Source of the DNA: Nitrospira sp.
GTDB lineage: Bacteria > Nitrospirota > Nitrospiria > Nitrospirales > Nitrospiraceae
Direction of reading: 5' to 3'
Assembly: GCA_009594995.1 (NCBI GenBank)
Contig: VOPR01000026.1
Coordinates: 1-43,294 of the forward strand
DNA length: 43,294 bases
Shown: positions 33,571-41,857 of the stretch, in pieces
Numbering within the stretch: the stretch's first letter is position 1
Layout: each line of letters begins with the position of its first letter
Made by a program: the position numbers and the translations under genes
The notes under the pieces: generated by a model
Told to the model about the DNA's origin: nothing
The model's database searches: none
Seen by the model: the letters and a program-made list of their open reading frames with translations, nothing else

Positions 33571-34217
33571 TCCTTGCCTCCGCCGAGATAGGAGCGTTCC
33601 ACGCCGAAGATGATCTTGAACGAGAGGGCGACCGCGCCGAGGCTGACACCGATCAGGATGGCCCGCCGTACCGAGGCGTTCAGCACGTTCAATATCCAGC
33701 TCGACAGGTCACCGCTGAGCGGCAGAATGTACTCGCCGAGCGGAACCCGCCCCATCATGACGATGACGGCCGCGACCAGCAGCACCGCGGCTTCACGGCT
33801 GCGCGCACGAAACGACCGGTACGCGGCGGAAGCGATGAAGAAGGCCAGGATTGCAAACATGGTGCCCTGGAGCGGCACCAGCGTATAGGAATAGACCCAG
33901 CCGAACGACGTCAGCGCGCCGTCGATGCTTTCCTTCCCGTTATTCCACAACCCCACGGCGATCGTCCCGAGCATGCCCACATAGAGTACGAGGCTGTAGG
34001 CCCAGCCGGCTTCTTTCCTGCGGATCTTCGCCGCATGGACGTGGAACAGGCTGGTGATCCCGAGCACGAGGGCGAAGCCGCCGATGATCTGCAGCCACTT
34101 GGTCACCGTTGTGAGCAGCTGTTCGGAGGCCGGGTGCGGCACGTAATACTGAGCGGCCATGACTAGCCCGGTGATCATCGTGATGAGCAGCGGCAGTTGT
34201 CGGCGAAGAAAAATCAT
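33567..34217 (-). CDS. Integral membrane protein of the MutL-type cluster
   Basis: A 216-residue protein with about six helices (LLITMITGLVMAAQYY, LQIIGGFALVLGITSLF, WAYSLVLYVGMLGTIAVGL, GTMFAILAFFIASAAY, AAVLLVAAVIVMMGRV, ILIGVSLGAVALSFKIIFG). The family is unknown. AAGGA lies 6 bases before its ATG, and it overlaps both neighbours by 4 bp, implying strict co-expression. Confidence 0.75.
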   Translation of the reverse strand: MIFLRRQLPLLITMITGLVMAAQYYVPHPASEQLLTTVTKWLQIIGGFALVLGITSLFHVHAAKIRRKEAGWAYSLVLYVGMLGTIAVGLWNNGKESIDGALTSFGWVYSYTLVPLQGTMFAILAFFIASAAYRSFRARSREAAVLLVAAVIVMMGRVPLGEYILPLSGDLSSWILNVLNASVRRAILIGVSLGAVALSFKIIFGVERSYLGGGKE

Positions 34218-35461
34218 TTGAGATCCTTAAACAGATCGAGGAGCGGTTGCGCCCAGCTGTTGCCGGTAATGACGGCGATCGTGGCCAGCAGCGTGCCGAT
34301 CCCGATCACGCTCAGGATGAAGGCCTTACCGAGGTCCTGCCCGCGCAGCGTACCGATCTGGATCGGTTCCTTCGACAGGTAGGCGCTGGCGGCATAGAGC
34401 TCTTCGCCGATCAGGGTGTAGTCGCAGGTGGTCACGAAGAACGGCAGCTGGTGATCCGAATCGGTTCCGGCGATTTGAATGGCGCCCGTGCTGGCGCCAG
34501 TTTCCGTCAGCAACAGTGATTCCGCAAAGTACGAGCCCATGAAGAAGTTGGCGGCCGGTTTGCGGCGGAGCATGATGCCGTCCACTGCCGCGGTATAACT
34601 AAACTGGTCGCTGGTGATAAAAAAGTTCGCGTCCTCTTTGAAGAGATCCGGCTTACCCGCTTCCATGTAGGCCTGCTTGGTGATTTCCTGACAGACGGCC
34701 ATGGTGATCGGCTCGCGGTGCGGAACCAGCAATTCCGTTTCGTACGAGGCGGCTTTCTTCGCCACGCGTCCTAAAATAATCGCGGCGGCGATCGTCGCAG
34801 GGTCGTTCATGTCATGTGCGCCGGTCATGTAGAGCACCGGCTTGCCTAACTCCGTGGCCCGCCCGATGGCTTCATCCACCGCGTCGAGCCCAGGGATGCG
34901 CCGCAGAAAGATTTCTTTCCGTTTCGCCAGGCCGATGGCGTAAAAGACGATGGCGCCGAACATCAACGCCAGCACGAGGTTATTCAGCTGGTTCCAGTTC
35001 ATCCAGTTCGGCTCTGCCGAGGCGACGACCGGCGGCGCGATCAGCCGTTCCTGGCCGTTGAGAGAGGCCACCGTGACGGCGTAAGGCTGACTGCTTTTCA
35101 GCTCGATACCTTTCCCATTCTTGATCAGAAAAATGTGATCGCCGGGATCACCGGATCTTGTCCACCAGGCCGACTTGCCCCCGCGGACATAGCGGGTATT
35201 CGACGGAAATTCTGCGATGACCTTCCAGGCTGCCGGATCCTGGGGCAGCCCACCCTCGTGCAGCAGGATTTGATACTTGGCGGTCGCACTGTCGTTGGGC
35301 GAGGGAGCCCAGAGCACCGTGAGACTGCCTCCCCCGTCGCTGGGCGTGTCGATCACGCGGAGTTGTTGCGGCATCGTTTGCGCCGTGGCTGGTTGCGGCC
35401 CTAGCGTCGGCAGGCAGGTCACGAGCGCGAGAATGAGAAGACGGTGCAGCACGCGGCTCAA
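34214..35461 (-). CDS. FN3-like exported membrane protein of the MutL-type cluster
   Basis: A 415-residue protein: signal peptide (cleavage near ATA|QT), a fibronectin type III-like domain (about 35-150; LTVLWAPSPNDSATAKYQILLHEG), a membrane helix near 165-180, a cytoplasmic alpha/beta domain (GKPVLYMTGAHDMNDPATIAAAIIL, ANFFITSDQFSYTAAVDGIMLRRKPA, ANFFMGSYFAESLLLTETGA), and a C-terminal helix (FILSVIGIGTLLATIAVI). It resembles proteins I remember as DUF6754, unverified. The start is TTG 35461 in a TTGA overlap with the upstream gene; GTG 35452 is possible. The middle domain is the most conserved-looking and may bind a ligand. Confidence 0.72.
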   Translation of the reverse strand: MSRVLHRLLILALVTCLPTLGPQPATAQTMPQQLRVIDTPSDGGGSLTVLWAPSPNDSATAKYQILLHEGGLPQDPAAWKVIAEFPSNTRYVRGGKSAWWTRSGDPGDHIFLIKNGKGIELKSSQPYAVTVASLNGQERLIAPPVVASAEPNWMNWNQLNNLVLALMFGAIVFYAIGLAKRKEIFLRRIPGLDAVDEAIGRATELGKPVLYMTGAHDMNDPATIAAAIILGRVAKKAASYETELLVPHREPITMAVCQEITKQAYMEAGKPDLFKEDANFFITSDQFSYTAAVDGIMLRRKPAANFFMGSYFAESLLLTETGASTGAIQIAGTDSDHQLPFFVTTCDYTLIGEELYAASAYLSKEPIQIGTLRGQDLGKAFILSVIGIGTLLATIAVITGNSWAQPLLDLFKDLK

Positions 35462-36585
35462 GCTCCTTCGATCACTTCGATGTTGGCGCGCGGCACCACG
35501 GTGGTCGTGCCATCGGGAAACCGCACTTCCAAGACGCGGACTTCGCTCTCCGTTGGAATGGCCCGGAGTTCGGAAGGCAGTCCCGAGACCGCGCCGATCT
35601 TTCCGAACAGCGGATCGCGGATGACCCGCACCGGATCGCCCAGCTGAATGCCCTCACGTTCGACCCTGGTGACCTTGGCTGCGGCGGACGCGCCGCTGTG
35701 GGGAATGATAATTTCCGGACGGATCACTCCCGCACGAATCTGGGTGGCTCCTGAAATTGAGGCTTTCTGTCCCGCATGGGCTGACAACAACGCGAACGTC
35801 TTGGGCGCCATCGGGATCGTGCCGAATCCTTCGGTCAGAATCAATGTGAAGCCGACTTGCTCAGTGCCGGTGATCGCGACGCCCAGGTCGTAGCCGAGCA
35901 GTGCGCGCAAATCCTTATCGTGAATGCCGCCGACGACCAACCCGACGATGCCGAGTTCTTTTGCACGAGCCATGGTGGCGGCAGAGAGGAACGCGCCTCC
36001 GACGACGATCTTGCCCTTCATGGAGGCGTTCAACTGTTCCGGCAGCAGCGGTTGATCCGGCGCCTTCACGCCGATGACCAACTCCCCGCTGGTTTCTCCG
36101 CCGATGCCGAAGATGCCTTGTACCAGACTACAGGTGCTCTCCACCGTCACACCCTGGTCCGGATGTACCTCGGCAATCGCGCCATCGATATAGCCGCGCA
36201 ACTCCAGCACTCGCGGCGGTTCACGCAACAGGATCTGTCCCGTGATGGTGGACACGGATTCAACCTTGCCCGTGATCGGCGAGCGGATTTCCGTCTTAAA
36301 CCATTTGATGAAGGGTTTATTCTCCGCCAGCACATCGTCTTTCTGGACGGAATCCTTTTCCTTTTTCACCAGGTAGTCGTTGATCTCATCCGGCGCGATG
36401 CCGAGCTGGTTGGCGAGGTTGAGCGGCACGACTTTGCCGGGCAATTCGGCGCGCGCCACCGCCGTATCGGCATGCACGACATCGCCGACCTTGACCAGAA
36501 CGGTTCCAGGCAACGGCAGAATACGCCTGCGGCGAACGGTGGTTCGTTCGGTGACGGTCAGGCCTGGTGTATACGAATGTGCCAT
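35458..36585 (-). CDS. RnfC-like barrel-sandwich and KOW protein of the MutL-type cluster
   Basis: A 375-residue cytoplasmic protein. The N terminus (TVRRRRILPLPGTVLVKVGDVVHADTAVA in parts: RILPLPG and VLVKVGDVVHADT) and the middle (IRSPITGKVESVS, VTVESTCSLVQGIFGIGGETSGE) look like barrel-sandwich (biotinyl-lipoyl) hybrids as found in RnfC and NqrA. The C terminus carries a KOW-like segment (LGDPVRVIRDPLFGKIGAVSG). No iron-sulfur cysteine motif is seen, unlike RnfC proper. The gene lies between mutL and the membrane genes. No ribosome site precedes its ATG; a dispersed repeat copy abuts it instead. It may couple the ATPase to the membrane proteins. Confidence 0.72.
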   Translation of the reverse strand: MAHSYTPGLTVTERTTVRRRRILPLPGTVLVKVGDVVHADTAVARAELPGKVVPLNLANQLGIAPDEINDYLVKKEKDSVQKDDVLAENKPFIKWFKTEIRSPITGKVESVSTITGQILLREPPRVLELRGYIDGAIAEVHPDQGVTVESTCSLVQGIFGIGGETSGELVIGVKAPDQPLLPEQLNASMKGKIVVGGAFLSAATMARAKELGIVGLVVGGIHDKDLRALLGYDLGVAITGTEQVGFTLILTEGFGTIPMAPKTFALLSAHAGQKASISGATQIRAGVIRPEIIIPHSGASAAAKVTRVEREGIQLGDPVRVIRDPLFGKIGAVSGLPSELRAIPTESEVRVLEVRFPDGTTTVVPRANIEVIEGA

Positions 36586-36589
36586 AATC

Positions 36590-36645
36590 GGTTGCTGAAA
36601 ACGCCTTGCAGCGTCGTTCTCAGTTGCTCATGCTCCTCGCCGTAC
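36590..36645 (+). repeat. Dispersed repeat copy inside the MutL-type operon
   Basis: The stretch GGTTGCTGAAAACGCCTTGC and following TCGTTCTCAG matches the left end of the copies at 30368-30495 (on its minus strand) and 29593-29800. It fills most of the 79-bp gap between the mutL-like stop and the RnfC-like ATG, the only large gap in the run of seven genes. Confidence 0.6.
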
Positions 36646-36664
36646 ACATGCCGGCAACTCCAAC

Positions 36665-38512
36665 TTACATCGCCGGGTATAATCCAACCGCGTGATACCA
36701 CCGTGTCAGCATAGCGACGCAAGCTGCCTGCTCCGTGGGCAACTGCAAGGGGCGGCCGCGCCCGTCGAGCATCAAGCCGACGACGCCCCCTTTCACGGTT
36801 CGCGTGAAGGATTGTCCTGGTCCTTCTCCAAGATCCACATGTTTGGCCGGTTGTAGCGTGACCGTGGCCTGCTGGTCGCGGGTCAGGGCGAATAGTTTCA
36901 AATCACCAAATGCCAGTGTACCCTTATCGATGCGTCCATCCGGCAGTGCGACTTCGTAGTCTGCGCAACGCTCCCCGTCCTTGCCCTGTCCGATCGGGGC
37001 GATACAGGTGCCGAGGTACACCATGCAATCGCGCACGAACACGTCGGTCGCGGCCTGTTCGTTGACGGTGGAGAGCACGCCAAGATGGGGCATCATGAAA
37101 ATGCTGTCGACCGAAAGGGTCGTGACACCGAGTGGTTCGTAGGCATCGACCATCATCAACATGGACTGGATGCGGCGCGGCGCATGGGACAGGATGCCGC
37201 CGCTGCCGACAATCAAATCCAGCTTCAATAAATCGATCAGGGTCTTGCCGGAGGTGCGTTGTTCAAACACATCGGAAATGGTGCGTTCCTGCTGAATGCC
37301 TTTGAGTCCCGTCGCGAGCGACTTATGATGGATCAACGCCAGCCGCAAGGCCTCGCGTGCGATGGCATGTTCGATCTGTAGCTCATCGAGCGACTGCGGA
37401 ATCGTCGTGGGGCGCACCATCTTGTTCTTGATGCGATTGCGCAGCGTTTGTTCATCGATGGTGAACGGCACCCATCGCATGATGTTGTCCAGGCCCGCTT
37501 CGGCCAACACGTTCGAGATGCTGTACGACATCCCGAGGTTGGCGCTGACCGTGCGGTTGAACAGGCCGTTGAACACTGAGAACACGTCGGTCGTCGCGCC
37601 GCCGATATCGACGCCGATCAGATTGATCCCCTCACGCTTAGCGATGGTTTCCATGATGACGCCGACTGCGGCAGGAGTCGGCATGATGGGCGCACCGGCC
37701 ATTTCGATGAGTTTCTTATAGCCCGGCGCTTGCTGCATGACGTGTTCGAGGAACAGGTCATGGATCTTGTTGCGGGCCGGGGCGAGGTTCTCCCGCTCGA
37801 GGACAGGGCGGATATTGTCGGCGAATTCGAGCGCGGTTTTTTCACCCAGAATAGTTTTGACCTGCGGCTGCGCGTCCTTGTTGCCCGCATACACCAGCGG
37901 CAATCGGTAGGTGCTGCCGAAGCGCGGACGTGGTTCGGCGGCAGCGATATATTCAGCCATCTCCACCACGTGGGTCACGGCGCCGCCGTCGGTGCCGCCT
38001 GACATCAGAATCATGTCGGGCCGCATGGTGCGAATCCGTTCGATTTTTTCGTAGGGCAACCGCCCGTCGTTCGAGGCCAGTACGTCGATGACGATGGCGC
38101 CGGCTCCGAGGGCCGCACGCTGGGCGCTTTCTCCCGTCATGTTCTGCACCACGCCCGTGACCATCATCTGTAATCCGCCGCCGGCGCTGCTGGTGGACAC
38201 GTAAATATCGACACCCCGTTTCGGGTCGCCTTGCGCCGCCTGGTTGGGCGTGATGATGCGGTCGCCGTCGAGGATGGTCCGGCCGGACAGTTCTTCGATT
38301 TCGGCAATGGCGTTGAGCACGCCGCGGGTGACGTCTTCGAAGGGCGCCTCAACGGTCGTCGGGGCCTCGCCACGGTAGGTCTGACGATACTCGTTCCCGA
38401 CCTTCTCGATCAAAATGGCTTTGGTGGTCGTACTGCCGCAGTCGGTCGCGACGATGACGTTCAACGGATGCGCGGGCTTCATGATGGCGGGCGACTGCTG
38501 CTCTGCCGTCAT
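36665..38512 (-). CDS. MutL/GlmL-type ASKHA ATPase
   Basis: A 615-residue protein of the glutamate mutase L (MutL) family. Two ASKHA phosphate motifs are clear: DCGSTTTKAIL (residues 24-34) and VDIGGATTDVFSV (near 305), and the adenosine motif reads GSGGILSHAP. Family members resemble Hsp70/actin-type ATPases and in clostridia accompany B12-dependent glutamate mutase, probably as a reactivating chaperone. Here no mutase (GlmS/GlmE) gene is in the window, and the protein is longer than the clostridial one. It overlaps the small upstream gene by ATGA and is followed by membrane-protein genes. It is probably the energy-coupling component of the cluster. Confidence 0.85.
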   Translation of the reverse strand: MTAEQQSPAIMKPAHPLNVIVATDCGSTTTKAILIEKVGNEYRQTYRGEAPTTVEAPFEDVTRGVLNAIAEIEELSGRTILDGDRIITPNQAAQGDPKRGVDIYVSTSSAGGGLQMMVTGVVQNMTGESAQRAALGAGAIVIDVLASNDGRLPYEKIERIRTMRPDMILMSGGTDGGAVTHVVEMAEYIAAAEPRPRFGSTYRLPLVYAGNKDAQPQVKTILGEKTALEFADNIRPVLERENLAPARNKIHDLFLEHVMQQAPGYKKLIEMAGAPIMPTPAAVGVIMETIAKREGINLIGVDIGGATTDVFSVFNGLFNRTVSANLGMSYSISNVLAEAGLDNIMRWVPFTIDEQTLRNRIKNKMVRPTTIPQSLDELQIEHAIAREALRLALIHHKSLATGLKGIQQERTISDVFEQRTSGKTLIDLLKLDLIVGSGGILSHAPRRIQSMLMMVDAYEPLGVTTLSVDSIFMMPHLGVLSTVNEQAATDVFVRDCMVYLGTCIAPIGQGKDGERCADYEVALPDGRIDKGTLAFGDLKLFALTRDQQATVTLQPAKHVDLGEGPGQSFTRTVKGGVVGLMLDGRGRPLQLPTEQAACVAMLTRWYHAVGLYPAM

Positions 38513-38883
38513 CGACCCGGCGCTCCCTGGACGGTGGCGGCTTTGGCTTCGATGAGCGCGGCGAGGCGGTGCAGGGAATCGCGCTGCTCGAGCAGGCGGG
38601 CGATCTGTGCGAGTTCAGTCTGCGACAGCACGCATTCGACGATGGGAGCCAGAAAATGCAGCGCCTGACTCCCGAGAAAGTTCATGGGCCCCATCGATTC
38701 GAGGAACAACGTGGCCGGTGCCGCCATGCCGCGCGCTACGATGGCATCGGCCACGCGCTCCAGGAGGGCGTGGTCGTCCACCGTAAAGTGCTGCTGCGCA
38801 GGACGTACGGCAAACGCATGCCGGAGACCGGCTCGAAGATCGCGAGTGCGACGGGACAAAAATGCGGATGAGAAGACAGACAT
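38509..38883 (-). CDS. Small cytoplasmic protein leading the MutL-type cluster
   Basis: A 124-residue helical protein; the core stretch is LLERVADAIVARGMAAPATLFLESMGPMNFLGSQ in pieces (LLERVADAIVARGM; ATLFLESMGPMNFLG), followed by a leucine-rich helical tail (LEQRDSLHRLAALIEAK). No family is recognised. It overlaps the MutL-type gene by ATGA, so the two should be made together and may bind each other. The N terminus (SRRTRDLRAGLRH) is basic. No ribosome site is seen at 38883. Confidence 0.65.
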   Translation of the reverse strand: MSVFSSAFLSRRTRDLRAGLRHAFAVRPAQQHFTVDDHALLERVADAIVARGMAAPATLFLESMGPMNFLGSQALHFLAPIVECVLSQTELAQIARLLEQRDSLHRLAALIEAKAATVQGAPGR

Positions 38884-38981
38884 AAGTGCTTGTCAGATCA
38901 GCTTAAACGCTTCGTTCGGCATTATATGAAGGGGCTGAGGGAGAGTCAATCGATGCTCGGCGCGAGATGCGGTGTCTGCGG

Positions 38982-39428
38982 TCAGGGTTTTTTATTGTCC
39001 TCGGGTGTGTTGCCGGACGCCGGCGGACAATTCATTCCGGCGAATGGATTGAGCGGATTGACGCGCGGCGAGCAGCGCTGTGCTTCCGGTGCCGCCTTCT
39101 CGCCTGCCGCCTGCGAGCCGGTGTGCGGCAAGGGCGGTTCTCCGAGGCCCGGTTGGCGTGGACTCATCGGCGAGGCGGGAAGAGACGGGGCAAATACGTT
39201 CGGCGGCAAGTCCGGCGCAGGTGCCGGTGCCGCTTCAACCGGAGGCGTAAATCCACCCGGTGGTGAGGGCGAGGGAGTCTCGACGAGCGTGCAGCCCTGT
39301 TTTCCTTTTGGCTGGTCCGTCAGAACGGTGCGGCCATCAGGGCCTGTGCAACTGTAAATTTTGGCCTGTGCCTGGTTCGGCAGAAGCAATACGATGAGGG
39401 CGCATGCGAGGAAGTGAACCCAGATCAT
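38982..39428 (-). CDS. DUF4124-like secreted protein with proline-rich tail
   Basis: A 148-residue protein. The signal peptide ends near AQA|KIYSC. The mature N terminus (KIYSCTGPDGRTVLTDQP) is the DUF4124 signature, a short beta module common in exported proteins. The rest is low-complexity and rich in Pro and Ala (PSPSPPGGFTPP, PAPAPDLPP), ending NPLNPFAGMNCPP. ATG 39428 (GGGAAATTG upstream) is preferred; the GTG at 39476 is possible. Function unknown. Confidence 0.75.
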   Translation of the reverse strand: MIWVHFLACALIVLLLPNQAQAKIYSCTGPDGRTVLTDQPKGKQGCTLVETPSPSPPGGFTPPVEAAPAPAPDLPPNVFAPSLPASPMSPRQPGLGEPPLPHTGSQAAGEKAAPEAQRCSPRVNPLNPFAGMNCPPASGNTPEDNKKP

Positions 39429-39559
39429 CGTCAATTTCCCGGCGTGGGACCAATGAGGAGATGACGGGGCGCTCACGAAGCTGCTCCCCGTGAGCCTGCT
39501 CGACTATAGGCCCGGGGCGGTGGACTGTCAATCAGCCGGGAACGTCACGCGGTGGAACG

Positions 39560-39913
39560 TCAGCCGGGTGGTCGCCCCAGCCATTTCTTGAACAGGCCCA
39601 GGAGCCCGACCTCCGGCTCAGGCTGACGGTCCGGATATTCCACCCACAGCTCCTGCGATCCCAGGTACAGGCCATCGCGGTAGCTCTGCTGGCTTTGCAA
39701 TTGCGTATACCCCTGTTCCTGCAGCAACCGGATCAGCTGCTGCAGCGCGTCGGTCGTGCTGGGCGCTTCCTGGGTGACGAGGTGCGTGGATTCGTATCGC
39801 AACACCGCCTGGTAGCCGCCCGCGGTGTGCAGGAATTCCACGGGGCGATTGAAGCCTCGCTCCCTGGCATCGAAACCGGCGAGTTGGTATTTCTCTCCAG
39901 CCGGGGTGGACAT
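39560..39913 (-). CDS. Hypothetical protein
   Basis: A 117-residue, probably cytoplasmic alpha/beta protein (FNRPVEFLHTAGGYQAVLRYES, ALQQLIRLLQEQGYTQLQSQ, GLYLGSQELWVEYPD). No family is recognised. It starts 7 bp after the stop of the next upstream small gene, so it belongs to the mrp-Rieske unit. The longer frame up to 40069 runs over that neighbour and is not supported. Confidence 0.6.
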   Translation of the reverse strand: MSTPAGEKYQLAGFDARERGFNRPVEFLHTAGGYQAVLRYESTHLVTQEAPSTTDALQQLIRLLQEQGYTQLQSQQSYRDGLYLGSQELWVEYPDRQPEPEVGLLGLFKKWLGRPPG

Positions 39914-39920
39914 CGCACGA

Positions 39921-40289
39921 CTACAGGGCGCGATACACGGCCAGTAGGTCACTGAGCGCGATGGTCTTGTTCTTGAGAATGACCCGCTCGGCTCCCAGCA
40001 CATCCAACGCCGCGACCTTCTCCGTTCCGCCCATGAGGCATTTGCTGCCCAGCGCGAGGACCCGTTCACATTCCTTTTCGACCTTACCCTTCACGACGGG
40101 ATTCACTTTGAGGATATCCATCATCTTGGCGCGGGTCTCGGCCAGGTGTTTCTGGAGTTCGGCTTCCGGGTAGTCCTTGCGCGCGGCTTCATCCTCGCAG
40201 CGGTCGATATATTGGGTCAGAAAGACATAGAGCCGCACGAAGGTTTCGGCGATCTCAATGTGTTTCGGGGTCAGCTGGTTGTCCGCCAT
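39921..40289 (-). CDS. Hypothetical helical protein
   Basis: A protein of about 122 residues, largely helical and charged (HIEIAETFVRLYVFLTQYI, AELQKHLAETRAKMMDIL, KVEKECERVLALGSK). No family is recognised. ATG 40289 has GGAGG five bases upstream; the ATG at 40301 is within that ribosome site. It lies between the Rieske gene and the 117-residue gene on the same strand. Confidence 0.65.
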   Translation of the reverse strand: MADNQLTPKHIEIAETFVRLYVFLTQYIDRCEDEAARKDYPEAELQKHLAETRAKMMDILKVNPVVKGKVEKECERVLALGSKCLMGGTEKVAALDVLGAERVILKNKTIALSDLLAVYRAL

Positions 40290-40357
40290 TGGAGCCTCCA
40301 TTCACTGGGTGTCGGAATGATCGTTTCGTGGTTGCGGCGCGTGCGGCCGGCCCTGCG

Positions 40358-40663
40358 TCACAGCCGCACTTTGATATCGGTGCCTTCGACCGTGACTTCG
40401 TAGGCGGTCACTTTTGCCGAGGGATTATTGATGCAGGTGCCGGTCTTCACGTTGAACTCCCAGTTATGCCAGGGACAGGACACGACATCGCCGACCACAT
40501 CCCCTTCGCCCAGCGGCCCGCCGCGATGGACACAGGTGTTATCGATGGCATAAAAGGCACCGTCCACGTTAAACACGGCGATGGCCTTGCCGTTCACTTC
40601 CGCGACCATGCCGGCGCCCGGCTTCACGTCGGCGGTTCCCGCGATTCTAATCAACTCGCCCAT
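40358..40663 (-). CDS. Rieske-type ferredoxin (NirD-like)
   Basis: A 101-residue single Rieske domain. The [2Fe-2S] ligands are C44-x-H46 (CVHRGGPLG) and C63-x2-H66 (SCPWHNWEF). It is a soluble electron carrier similar to dioxygenase ferredoxins and the NirD subunit of assimilatory nitrite reductase. GGGAGG precedes the ATG. No oxygenase or nirB gene is adjacent; the upstream neighbour is an Mrp-type iron-sulfur carrier, a plausible route for loading its cluster. Confidence 0.9.
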   Translation of the reverse strand: MGELIRIAGTADVKPGAGMVAEVNGKAIAVFNVDGAFYAIDNTCVHRGGPLGEGDVVGDVVSCPWHNWEFNVKTGTCINNPSAKVTAYEVTVEGTDIKVRL

Positions 40664-40691
40664 ACATCCTCCCTGAGTGCGTCAGTCTTCC

Positions 40692-41588
40692 TTAGTCCGG
40701 CTTCCGATCGGCGGCCGGCCGTTTGATTTTATCCAATAGACTTTCGATCCGGCTCTTGGTCGCCGCTGCTCCGCCTGTTTGCAATGCTGCTGCCAGTTTT
40801 GCCGCGATCTCGCGAAAGGCCTGGGCCTGCGGCGAGTCGGGTTTGGCGACCACGATCGGGTTTCCAGTATCTCCCCCGGCGCGAATGACGGGATCAATAG
40901 GAACCCGTCCGAGGAAAGGAATCCCGAGTTTTTCCGCGGCCCGCTCTCCGCCGCCGTGCGAGAAAATCTCGGTGCGTTCTCCGCAATGGCCGCAGACGAA
41001 AAAGCTCATGTTCTCCACGATGCCGAGCAGGGGCACGTTCACCTTCTGGAACATCATCATGCCTTTGCGCACATCGTGCAAGGCGACTTCCTGCGGTGTC
41101 GTCACAGTGACGGCGCCTGACAGGGCGACCAGCTGCGTCAGGGTGAGCTGCGCGTCGCCCGTTCCGGGCGGCAAGTCGATCAACAGATAATCCAACTCGC
41201 CCCACAACACATCACGGAAGAGTTGCTGAATCGCCGTGTGGACCATCGGACCACGCCACACGACGGCGGTGTCTTCCGGCACGAAAAACCCCATCGAGAT
41301 CAGCTTGACGCCGTGGCTTTCCGCCGGGGCGATCTTGCCGTCCTTTTGTTCGGGGGTTTTCTCGACTCCCATCATCATGGGGATGTTGGGACCATAAATG
41401 TCGGCATCCAGCAACCCCACTTTGGCGCCGGTGAGGGCGAGGGCCACTGCCAGATTCACCGAGACAGTGGATTTACCAACGCCGCCTTTGCCGCTGCTGA
41501 TTGCGACGACGTGTTTGACTCCGGGAATGATATTGGGTCGAGCGGCTGCCTCTTCCTGGTGGGGTGCGCCGCCATGTTCGTCTGCCAT
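40692..41588 (-). CDS. Mrp/NBP35-type iron-sulfur carrier ATPase
   Basis: A 298-residue P-loop ATPase of the Mrp/ApbC/NBP35 family. The deviant Walker A is GKGGVGKS (residues 33-40), followed by [16 protein letters not shown], the switch DLPPGTGDA and a CxxC pair (FFVCGHCGE) that holds a bridging [4Fe-4S] cluster. It should transfer clusters to apo-proteins. GGAGGAGG lies 6 bases before ATG 41588; an ATG at 41636 gives only an unconserved extension. It heads a unit with the Rieske gene and two small genes. Confidence 0.92.
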   Translation of the reverse strand: MADEHGGAPHQEEAAARPNIIPGVKHVVAISSGKGGVGKSTVSVNLAVALALTGAKVGLLDADIYGPNIPMMMGVEKTPEQKDGKIAPAESHGVKLISMGFFVPEDTAVVWRGPMVHTAIQQLFRDVLWGELDYLLIDLPPGTGDAQLTLTQLVALSGAVTVTTPQEVALHDVRKGMMMFQKVNVPLLGIVENMSFFVCGHCGERTEIFSHGGGERAAEKLGIPFLGRVPIDPVIRAGGDTGNPIVVAKPDSPQAQAFREIAAKLAAALQTGGAAATKSRIESLLDKIKRPAADRKPD

Positions 41589-41784
41589 AGTATGCCTCCT
41601 CCGCCCCGCAGTCCGAGTGGAATGCGCGGGTTTCATTGCATATTAAGCTATCGCCGCGGCGAAAAGAAATGGGCCAGTAGACGCAGCGTGCGGCTGGGCA
41701 GAAGAGGTCAGCGTGATGACGGTACACAGAGGCGTGAACGGTCACAAATTCCGTTCATTGAGGCCGTAGCGAGGCAGGAAACGA

Positions 41785-41857
41785 GGTGTACCCGCAGTGG
41801 TGCGGGGAGCAGGATGGCGATGCGAGAACAAGGCCAATGGGCTGTTTCACCATCTTT
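41785..41857 (-). repeat. Weak copy of the dispersed repeat after the desaturase gene
   Basis: The stretch GAGCAGGATGGCGATGCGAG and following AACAAGGCCAATGGGCTGTTTC aligns loosely with the copy at 30440-30490 (GAGGATTTTGTCGAGCTGAG). It ends against the desaturase stop codon, as does the copy after the MEMO gene. The similarity is low, so the call is tentative. Confidence 0.35.

Noticed and set aside
35857..36714. 285-codon plus-strand frame antisense to the RnfC-like gene
   Set aside because: No family pattern, and the minus-strand gene is part of a tightly overlapping operon.
36665..38512. Functional glutamate mutase locus
   Set aside because: No GlmS or GlmE subunit or cobalamin-binding motif is present in the window.
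40692..41636. Mrp start at 41636
   Set aside because: The extra residues are not conserved in type, and a strong ribosome site precedes 41588.
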